DNA of 14,964 nucleotides from Acidobacteriota bacterium (GTDB taxonomy: Bacteria; Acidobacteriota; Aminicenantia; UBA2199), in assembly GCA_021817755.1 (NCBI GenBank), contig JAKAGC010000021.1:1-14964 (forward strand), given 5' to 3'. Position 1 is the first letter of the stretch, and each line of letters opens with the position of its first letter. Below the pieces are notes generated by a model. The model did no database searches and was not told the origin of the DNA. It was given only the letters and a program-made list of their open reading frames with translations. Positions 1 through 7,090 of this stretch are shown in pieces. The translations under genes were made by a program, and so were the position numbers.

Positions 1-49
1 TCCGATCTGATTTTCAGGCGAATGGTCGAGAGGCTCTTTCCCTTATGAT
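1..49 (+). other. Probable upstream codons of NRPS gene 1, separated from it by a frameshift
   Basis: In the frame of the gene below there is a TGA at 8-10, and no ATG, GTG or TTG codon occurs between it and the ATG at 50. The +1 frame (base 1) is open up to the TGA at 46-48. Removing one T from the T4 run at 11-14 joins the two frames and reads SDLISGEWSRGSFPYD leading into the ATG at 50. This lines up with the middle of the C2 domain in gene 3 (LDMFKGELPVLNIPLD), sharing the G-E and P-x-D positions at the same spacing. The simplest reading is that the gene begins left of the window and that a one-base insertion, real or a sequencing or assembly error, interrupts it here. Confidence 0.6.
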
Positions 50-3000
50 ATGGAGCCTACTTTTTCCACTCCCTCCGCAATGACAATGGAGACGGTTCAT
101 ATACCGGAAAAACTCCAGGAAAAATTAATGGATTTAAGTAAGAAATCCGATGTAAAATTACATATGATTCTTACAACCGGATTATTTATTCTATTAAATA
201 AATATTCCGGTCAAAATGATATCGTTATCGGTTCTCCTATTTTAAAGCAAGAAGTCGAAAGTACTTTCATTAATACCATTCTTCCTTTCAAGGAAAAAAT
301 TATTGAAACCGACAATTTTAAAGAACTATTACTGCGGGTCAGGGATACAATTATCAAAGCGAATGAAAATCAAAATTACCCCATGGAAATCGTAATAAAA
401 CGATTAAATCTATCCAGAAACAGAGGGGGTTATCCTTTATTCGATGTGGCGGTTATCCTGGAAAATCTTCACAGGAAAGATTACCTGGATGGAATCGATT
501 ATAACCTTTTATTCTCGTTCAACAGGAATGAGGATAAGCTTGATGGATTCGTCGAATACAATAGGGTTTATTTTGAATCAGAATCCATTCAACGAATTAT
601 AAAACATTTCATGCATGTGATGGATACGGCTCTGGGGGATGTCAACCGGCAATTATCTTCGATCGATCTGATTACTTCTGAAGAACGAGAAATGGTATTG
701 ACTAAGTTCAATTCGGCATCTCCGGGTTTTTCGATATCAGAATTCGATACTGTCCACCGGTTATTTGAAAAACAGGTAGCAGATACACCGGATAAGGTTG
801 CACTATTTGGGGTTGCGAATGAAGTCCAGTGCACTTATAGAGAATTGAATCTACGAGCAAACCGTCTGGCACGTAAATTGAATTCCATGGGAGTAGGTCC
901 GGATTCCATTGTTGCGATAATGGTGGAAGCTTCTATCGAAATGATTGTGGGTTTAATGGGTATTTTAAAAGCAGGTGGGGCTTATCTTCCTATTGCTCCG
1001 GGCTATCCTGGGGAACGTATCGGGTTTATGATTAAGGATAGTGCTGCATCCGTTTTAATTACCATGCATTACTTACAGGAAAAAACCGATGTTTCGATCC
1101 CGACGGTTTTTATCGAGGATGTAGTAAATCCGGGTTCCATCTCATCTGAGGATGAATTCTATATGTCTGAGATGGAAATTAAAGCTGAGAATCTTGCTTA
1201 TGTAATTTATACTTCTGGTACGACAGGGAAACCGAAAGGAGTCCTGGTGGAACACAGGCAGGTGGTATCCTATATGGGCACATTCTACCGCGAATTCGAT
1301 TGGGGATCTGATACGGCTGTTATCCAGCTGGCATCTTTTACCTTTGATGTGTTTGTGGAAGAGGTATTTCCTATCCTCTTAAGAGGAGGGAAGGTTGTGA
1401 TACCGGATGCAGCACAAATTCTCGATATCGATTCCCTTTCGCGACGTATTGCTATGCACCGCATCAATGTAATCGATTGCACTCCACTGCTTCTAAAAGA
1501 ATTTAACCGATACCAAACCGAACCGGAAACGGCTTCATTGAACCGGTTATCGAGTATTCATACATTTATCAGCGGTGGTGATGTCTTGAAACGGGATTAT
1601 ATCGATAAACTGCTGGATGTAGGAAATGTTTACAATACATATGGCCCGACGGAAAGTACGGTATGCGCTACTTATTATCCATGCCCGAAAACAGGGGGCA
1701 ATTTTATTCCAATTGGGAAACCGATCTCCAATTATTCGGTTTACATACTGGATCCGCGTTTGAATCTTGCTCCTATCGGAATAAATGGTGAAATATGTAT
1801 TTCGGGTGCGGGTATTACCCGGGGGTATCTGAACCGTCCGGAACTTACCCACGAGAAATACATTTTTGATCCCTTTCAACAGGGTCTACGAATTTATAAG
1901 ACAGGAGATCTGGGACGATGGCTTCCTGAGGGAGCTATCGAATTCACGGGAAGAGTCGATCACCAGGTAAAAATTCGCGGATTCCGTATCGAATTAGGAG
2001 AAATCGAACGGCACCTGTTAACTCATGAGAAAATTAAAGATGTTGTGGTTATTGACCGTTCTTTTTCGGGTTCGGCTACTGAGAAAGCATCTGAAGAACG
2101 TTTCTTATGTGCTTTTATCGTTTCGGAAAAGGAAATCCCTTTTGCTGAATTAAAGGAATTTCTGGCTAAAAAAGTTCCGGATTATATGATTCCTGCATTC
2201 TTTATTAACATTGAAACGATTCCGGTTACTTCGAATGGGAAAGTGGATCGTCAGGCGTTGCAACGAATCGAAATAACCCGCTCTCAATCGATGTCTATTT
2301 ATGAACCTCCGAAAACTTTTATGGAAAAAAATATCGCTTCGATATGGAGCGATTTGCTGAAAATCGACCGTGTAAGTGTTCATGATAATTTCTTTAACCT
2401 TGGTGGGAATTCGATGACATTGATTGAATTGGCGAATAAGATAAAACGCCGTTTGGGAAAAGAGATACCTGTGGTCAAATTGTTCCAGTTAACGACTATC
2501 CGTGATATTGCAGGATATTTCGGAACTGAAGATGAAAATGCCGATCGGCAGCTTGTCCTTTTGAGTCCGGGCAATAAAGAGATCGTCCCGTTATTTTTAA
2601 TCCATGACGGATCCGGAGAAGTTGACGGGTATGTGGATTTTTGTAAGTATATCGATTGCGATATTCCTATATGGGGGATCCGGTTCGAGGAGCTTCAAAA
2701 CGGTTCACCGTTTAACCGGAGCATCGAAGAAATCGCCGTCTCATATATCGAAAAGATAAAAACTATTTGTCCTTCTGGTTCCAGTTACCGGATTGCGGGA
2801 TGGAGCATCGGGGGGACGATTGCTTTTGAAATTGTCCGGCAATTGGAAATGGCAAATGAAAATGTGGTTTTTCTTGGGTTGATCGATACATACGCCTCAG
2901 ATCTTGAATTAGCGGAAGCAACGGTTCCATTTACCAATGAAACGGAATGGAATTTGATCTCACGTATCCCTGATGATGGATTGATTACTAAAGTAGAATC

Positions 3001-3400
3001 GTTTAAACATTCGATTGAAAAGATGTGGGGTGAAACAATCGAATACCTTGAGAAAATTGAAAATGGAAATCAAAAAGTGGTTCAGTTGTTTTCCGAGAAT
3101 TTTCTACGGCGAATCCCGACAGCCAAACAAAACAGTGCGGGAGAATTTGTGGGATATATTAATCTGTTAAGAACCCTGGATAATTCCAGGAATAAATATA
3201 TACCGTTGGGAAAAATCGGAGCACAGGTTCATTTTTTTAAAGCTGCAAAATCAGTGGAATTAAAAATTGAAAAATGGGCACCTCACTGTGAGCAGCAGAT
3301 AAAAGTATTTGAAATCCCGGGAGATCATTATTCGATTTTTAAAACTCCCATCGTCGAATCATTCGCAGGGATTTTCAAAGATAATTTATTAAACGTATAA
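50..3400 (+). CDS. Nonribosomal peptide synthetase, single module: C-lobe-A-PCP-TE (5' end probably outside the window)
   Basis: This multidomain cytoplasmic enzyme activates one amino acid and carries a release domain. Residues 1-212 are the C-terminal lobe of a condensation domain (FINT at 73, NQNYPMEIV at 108, PLFDV at 129). The N-lobe with HHxxxDG is absent from this reading. The A domain spans about 228-740: YTSGTTGKPKG at 387, NTYGPTE at 529, YKTGD at 616, QVKIRGFRIELGEIE at 639, and NGKVDR at 729 with Lys730. Pocket residues by alignment to GrsA are D433, V434, E437, D476, I507, G509, T530, V538, C539 and K730; the two acidic ones hint at a basic substrate such as Lys or Orn (weak inference). 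The PCP (about 752-822) has LGGNS with Ser788 for phosphopantetheine. The TE (846-1116) has GWSIGG (Ser919), Asp946 and His1093. ATG 50 has no well-placed Shine-Dalgarno site, only GAGAGG 16 nt upstream, so it is probably an internal codon. The stop is 18 bp before the FGE-like gene. Confidence 0.93.
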   Translation: MEPTFSTPSAMTMETVHIPEKLQEKLMDLSKKSDVKLHMILTTGLFILLNKYSGQNDIVIGSPILKQEVESTFINTILPFKEKIIETDNFKELLLRVRDTIIKANENQNYPMEIVIKRLNLSRNRGGYPLFDVAVILENLHRKDYLDGIDYNLLFSFNRNEDKLDGFVEYNRVYFESESIQRIIKHFMHVMDTALGDVNRQLSSIDLITSEEREMVLTKFNSASPGFSISEFDTVHRLFEKQVADTPDKVALFGVANEVQCTYRELNLRANRLARKLNSMGVGPDSIVAIMVEASIEMIVGLMGILKAGGAYLPIAPGYPGERIGFMIKDSAASVLITMHYLQEKTDVSIPTVFIEDVVNPGSISSEDEFYMSEMEIKAENLAYVIYTSGTTGKPKGVLVEHRQVVSYMGTFYREFDWGSDTAVIQLASFTFDVFVEEVFPILLRGGKVVIPDAAQILDIDSLSRRIAMHRINVIDCTPLLLKEFNRYQTEPETASLNRLSSIHTFISGGDVLKRDYIDKLLDVGNVYNTYGPTESTVCATYYPCPKTGGNFIPIGKPISNYSVYILDPRLNLAPIGINGEICISGAGITRGYLNRPELTHEKYIFDPFQQGLRIYKTGDLGRWLPEGAIEFTGRVDHQVKIRGFRIELGEIERHLLTHEKIKDVVVIDRSFSGSATEKASEERFLCAFIVSEKEIPFAELKEFLAKKVPDYMIPAFFINIETIPVTSNGKVDRQALQRIEITRSQSMSIYEPPKTFMEKNIASIWSDLLKIDRVSVHDNFFNLGGNSMTLIELANKIKRRLGKEIPVVKLFQLTTIRDIAGYFGTEDENADRQLVLLSPGNKEIVPLFLIHDGSGEVDGYVDFCKYIDCDIPIWGIRFEELQNGSPFNRSIEEIAVSYIEKIKTICPSGSSYRIAGWSIGGTIAFEIVRQLEMANENVVFLGLIDTYASDLELAEATVPFTNETEWNLISRIPDDGLITKVESFKHSIEKMWGETIEYLEKIENGNQKVVQLFSENFLRRIPTAKQNSAGEFVGYINLLRTLDNSRNKYIPLGKIGAQVHFFKAAKSVELKIEKWAPHCEQQIKVFEIPGDHYSIFKTPIVESFAGIFKDNLLNV

Positions 3401-3406
3401 GTGTTT

Positions 3407-3411
3407 GGAGG
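3407..3411 (+). promoter_or_regulatory. Shine-Dalgarno site of the FGE-like gene
   Basis: GGAGG lies 7 nt before the ATG at 3419, inside the 18-bp gap after the NRPS stop codon. It fixes the start and supports translation from a shared transcript. Confidence 0.8.
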
Positions 3412-3418
3412 ATAAGAT

Positions 3419-4948
3419 ATGAATACTAAATTGTTCACCTTAACAATCGTTTCACTTGTGATCTTTTTAATGATAGGAGGCGACCTGACCGGGGGAGTAA
3501 AATCAGATGAAAATATGATCCTGGTTAAAGGAGGTACTTTTAAAATGGGAAGTACCGATCTTGGACCGAATGATGATGAACCGATCCATGACGTCAGGTT
3601 GAATAGTTTTTTAATTGGGAAGTGTGAAGTATCCCAGAAACAATGGAAAGCAGTAATGGGAAATAGTCCATCGTTATTTGTAGGAGAAGATTTACCTGTT
3701 GAAAATGTAAATTATTATGACGCAGTGGAATATTGTAATAAGCGTAGTCAGCAGGAGGGATTAACACCCTGTTATACGGGCACGGGAGATGCAATCGTTT
3801 GTAATTTTGAGGCAGACGGATACCGGTTGCCTACGGAAGCAGAGTGGGAATTTGCGGCTCGTGGAGGAAACAAATCAGCCAATTATGTATACAGCGGTAG
3901 CAATATTCCGGAGGAAGTGGCCTGGTTTGAGCTGAATTCAGGATTGAAGACAAACCCGGTAGGAAAAAAGAAATCGAATGAACTTGGTATCTATGATATG
4001 AGCGGCAATATCTGGGAGTGGTGTGAAGATTGGTATGATGAAAATTACTACAAAACCAGTCCGGTCGATAACCCTCACGGACCTGAGAAGGGAAAACTGC
4101 GTTCTTATAGAGGCGGCGGTGGAAATGGACGTCCTTTCTTTTTAAGAACAACGGCCCGGTTTAATCTTCCTTCGGGTCACGGACGCTTCGATATGGGATT
4201 CCGTGTCGTTAGAAAACCGGCAGAAAAGATTCCTGAAGATTTGGTAATGGTAGAGGGTGGTACATTTAAAATGGGAACTTCAAACGGAGGAAATGGCGAA
4301 CGGATTATTCATCCGGTAACTGTAAAAGATTTTTATATCGCCCAATTTGAAGTCACCCAGGAAGAATGGAACCGGTTAATGCCATTTGATCCCGCAGCGA
4401 TACTGGGTGCAAAGTGTCCGGTGGATAATGTGACATGGCTGGATGTGGTTGAATATTGTAATAGATTGAGTTTGAAAGAAGGATTTACGCCTTGTTATAA
4501 AATAGATGGGCTCAAGGTTACCTGTAATTTTGATGCTAATGGCTACCGTTTACCTACTGAAGCGGAATGGGAATATGCATATCGCGGAGGAGCCCAATCC
4601 GGTAATTTTACTTTCAGTGGTAGTAACAATGCAGATGAAGTCGGATTTTATGAGAAGAATTCGGGTTATTTACCGCAGGCAGTGGGACAGAAAAAGCCGA
4701 ATGAACTGGGTATTCGCGATATGACCGGCAGTGTCCGGGAATTTTGCTGGGACTGGTTCGATAGGGAATATTATTTAAATAGTCCCTCGGATAATCCCAA
4801 AGGTCCTGCCAATGGTATATACCGAGTTGTAAGAGGTGGTAGTATTTATGATCCGGAGCTGATACTTCATTATGCATACCGTGAACCGTGGAAACCTTTT
4901 AGAGGGCGTACGGGAATCGGGTTTCGTGTTGTCAGAACCGCAAAATAA
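3419..4948 (+). CDS. Exported protein with two tandem FGE-sulfatase (SUMF1-like) domains, catalytic cysteines absent
   Basis: The 509-residue protein has an N-terminal hydrophobic segment (about residues 6-21 after Lys4), with no lipobox Cys, so it is probably exported or membrane-anchored. Two homologous domains follow, about 32-265 and 275-507. Each begins with a (V)xGGTFKMG motif (38, 280), carries GYRLPTEAEWE (134, 375) and NELGIxDMxG (187, 428), and ends in MGFRVVR or IGFRVVR. Such domains have a C-type-lectin-like fold and in true FGE oxidise a sulfatase Cys to formylglycine. The paired active-site cysteines of FGE, which follow the RGG motif near the C-terminus, are missing in both domains (231-248 and 472-489 contain no Cys), so canonical FGE chemistry is unlikely. 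A conserved Cys pair (118/128 and 359/369) may form a disulfide. PvdO of the pyoverdine pathway is a precedent for a periplasmic FGE-like protein that tailors an NRPS product; a similar late role here is inference. A binding or structural role is equally possible. Confidence 0.9.
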   Translation: MNTKLFTLTIVSLVIFLMIGGDLTGGVKSDENMILVKGGTFKMGSTDLGPNDDEPIHDVRLNSFLIGKCEVSQKQWKAVMGNSPSLFVGEDLPVENVNYYDAVEYCNKRSQQEGLTPCYTGTGDAIVCNFEADGYRLPTEAEWEFAARGGNKSANYVYSGSNIPEEVAWFELNSGLKTNPVGKKKSNELGIYDMSGNIWEWCEDWYDENYYKTSPVDNPHGPEKGKLRSYRGGGGNGRPFFLRTTARFNLPSGHGRFDMGFRVVRKPAEKIPEDLVMVEGGTFKMGTSNGGNGERIIHPVTVKDFYIAQFEVTQEEWNRLMPFDPAAILGAKCPVDNVTWLDVVEYCNRLSLKEGFTPCYKIDGLKVTCNFDANGYRLPTEAEWEYAYRGGAQSGNFTFSGSNNADEVGFYEKNSGYLPQAVGQKKPNELGIRDMTGSVREFCWDWFDREYYLNSPSDNPKGPANGIYRVVRGGSIYDPELILHYAYREPWKPFRGRTGIGFRVVRTAK

Positions 4949-4997
4949 TTAATATAACTTTTTAATAGAAAACTTTCGAAGTGTGGGTCAATAATAT

Positions 4998-5028
4998 AGG
5001 GCGGCGTATAGCCGCCTTCTGCCTTTTG
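4998..5028 (+). terminator. GC-rich hairpin, possible terminator or attenuator
   Basis: GGCGGC (5000-5005) pairs with GCCGCC (5011-5016) around the 5-nt loop GTATA. The outer G4999-T5017 and A4998-T5018 pairs extend the stem to 8 bp. The following bases (TTCTGCCTTTT) are T-rich but interrupted, so termination may be partial. It lies 50 bp after the FGE-like stop and about 80 bp before the large NRPS start, where it could reduce read-through. Confidence 0.45.
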
Positions 5029-5088
5029 AGGCATAACAGCGATACTATCTACTTTTATCGCTATTGGTCTATGTGTGTTTTTGTGAGT

Positions 5089-5092
5089 GGAG
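5089..5092 (+). promoter_or_regulatory. Shine-Dalgarno site deciding the start of the large NRPS
   Basis: GGAG ends 7 nt before the ATG at 5100. The frame has a TAA at 5034-5036 upstream, and the only earlier candidates are TTG 5064 and GTG 5073. ATG 5100 is therefore the best start, and the protein begins almost directly with an A domain. Confidence 0.75.
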
Positions 5093-5099
5093 TATACCT

Positions 5100-7090
5100 A
5101 TGGAAAAATATGAGGACTATAAATATAGAAATAAATATTCAAATACCAAACAAATACAGGTTCTTTTCAAAGAACAAGTGGAGAAAACCCCGGACGGGAT
5201 TGCCGTTGTAAATTTTACCTCGCGAAAAAAATTTACGCAGCTTACCTATGGTGAGCTGGATAATTTGTCCGGGCACATGGCCTTTTATCTCCAAAAGCTT
5301 GGAGTAAAGGAAGGCGATATGGTGGGGATAATGGTGGATCGCTCCATCGAGATGATTATGGGAATCCTAGGGATTCTTAAAACGGGGAGCGCTTATGTTC
5401 CATTAAATCCGAAAGCACCATCTAACCGAAATCTCTACATTTTAAATGAATGCCGGGTAGAGATTCTGCTTACCATTCGCTCTATATACGAAAAAGGGGA
5501 CTCTTTTTTTAATGGGAAAATACTGTTTCTGGATGAGTTGTTGGAAGAGTTTATGTTTGGGGGGAAAGCGGAACAGGTATTATGTTCAACTGATCCGGGT
5601 TTATTCGCTTACGTAATTTTTACTTCTGGCTCTACTGGAAATCCGAAAGGTGTGCCGATTACTCATTCAAATCTATCGCCATTGTTGCATTGGGGATATG
5701 ATGTAATGGGTATTGGAGTTGAAGATAGAACCCTTCAAAATTTATCCTATTATTTCGATTGGTCGGTATGGGAAATATTTATTACCTTAACATCTGGTGC
5801 ATCACTCTATTTGGTTCCTGATGAGATGTTAATCGATCCGGAAGTTATTATCGATTTCATCGAGAAGAACCGGATATCGGTGCTTCATGTTACGCCTACA
5901 CAATACCGGTATTATACGGGAGCAGGGAAAATTTTGAATACGATGCGGTACCTAAGTATCGGTGCAGAGAAATTTACGCCGGAGTTACTGGAACGGAGTA
6001 TCACGTCGGTTACTCCCGAGTGCCGTATTTTTAATATGTACGGCCCGACTGAAGCAACGATCATGTCGGCTGTGTTCGAATACATACCTGAACAATACTC
6101 ACGTTATGAGGGTATATCGAGTGTACCGATCGGAATACCTTGCGGGAATACCTTATTATGGGTATTGGATGAAAATAAGAATCCATGCCCGGATGGGGAA
6201 TGGGGTGAGCTATATATAGAAGGAGACTGCGTATCGGAAGGGTATCTAAACAACCCTGAATTAACAGCAGATACTTTTATTGATTTTGATATGCAGGGGC
6301 TCTTTTTGAAAAAACCGCCCCTGCACCTGGCAAAAACTTCTGATGAAAATGAATTAATAGAAAGTTTTAAGGGGGTACAAGGGGGCATTTTCCAAAAAAC
6401 CGACCTGTCCGCCGGAGGCATAAATAAAAAACCGATATACAAAACGGGTGACCGGGTTCGCCGTCTTCCGGATGGGAATATCGAATATCTGGAACGCATC
6501 GATTTACAGGTGAAGATAAGAGGGTTCAGGATTGAGTTAGGGGAGATCGAGAGCCGGATGCTGAATTTTCCTGGGGTGCGTGAAGCAGTGGTATCTGTTC
6601 GGGAGAGTCATGCAGATGAAAAGTATTTGTGCGGATATATCGTTTGGGATACTGATTCACGGCAGGAAAATTGGGAAGATGGGTTAAAGAACTTTCTACT
6701 TGAGGGACTACCGGAGTACATGGTTCCTGCGTATTTTGTGGAGATAGAAAAAATCCCGTTGAATCCGAACGGGAAAATAGATATGAAAGCGTTACCGGAG
6801 CCTGGTATAAAAGGAAGGGAGCGAGAATATGTAGCCCCATCCGATGAAGTGGAAGAGGGGATGGTTGAGATATGGGAGCATGTACTGGGCATCGACAAAA
6901 GTGATATTGGAATTAATGATGATTTTTTTGAAGTGGGAGGTCATTCGTTACGTGCAGCAGTGCTTGTAACTGAGGTTCACCGTCGTTTCGGTGTGCGATT
7001 CGGGATTACTCAAATCTTTGAGAATCCGACAGTAGAGGAGTTGGCTGGCCTTGTAAAAGAAAGCGTAAGCGATGAATACCGGGATATAGA
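5100..7090 (+). other. Module 1 of the large NRPS: A1-PCP1 (initiation)
   Basis: A1 begins after a 15-residue leader. Motifs: LTYGEL near 5240, GILKTGSAYVPLNP at 5370, TSGSTGNPKG at 5622, FDWSVWEIF at 5754, NMYGPTE at 6033, YKTGD at 6438, QVKIRGFRIELGEIE near 6507, and NPNGKIDMKALP with Lys559. The pocket is D220 W221 W224 H263 S286 G288 M313 I321 M322 K559. W at 239 and H at 278 (GrsA numbering) match the serine code DVWHLSLIDK, and five of ten positions agree with it, but W at 236 and M at 322 and 331 do not; the substrate is unresolved. The A6 motif is unusual (GDCVSEGYLNN, lacking the usual R/Q before GY). The PCP1 serine is codon 6945-6947 in EVGGHS. A 39-residue repeat-derived insert lies at residues 399-437. 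Confidence 0.9.

Larger units (their letters stand above)
4949..5099. other. Intergenic region between the FGE-like gene and the large NRPS
   Basis: This is the longest non-coding stretch in the window, at 151 bp. It holds one GC-rich hairpin (4998-5018), a short second inverted repeat (GCCT at 5021-5024 with AGGC at 5029-5032), and the ribosome site of the next gene. No convincing -35/-10 pair was found. An overlapping frame from 4981 is not gene-like. Confidence 0.7.

Noticed and set aside
3419..4948. FGE-like protein as a variable target of a diversity-generating retroelement
   Set aside because: The fold is a common target type, but no reverse transcriptase, template repeat or adenine-substituted repeat pair is present in the window.
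3419..4948. Calling the FGE-like protein a sulfatase-activating enzyme
   Set aside because: Both domains lack the active-site cysteines and no sulfatase gene is nearby.
5020..5099. Sigma70-type promoter for the large NRPS
   Set aside because: TTGAGG (5026) and TACTAT (5043) are only 11 bp apart; no pair with acceptable spacing was found.
4981..5211. Short + frame starting with GTG in the gap and running into the NRPS start
   Set aside because: It overlaps the clear NRPS start in another phase, its low-complexity translation resembles no family, and it has no ribosome site.
6104..6840. Reverse-strand open frames across A1
   Set aside because: They are antisense to conserved A-domain motifs; the gene-like look comes from the palindromic element, which is open on both strands.
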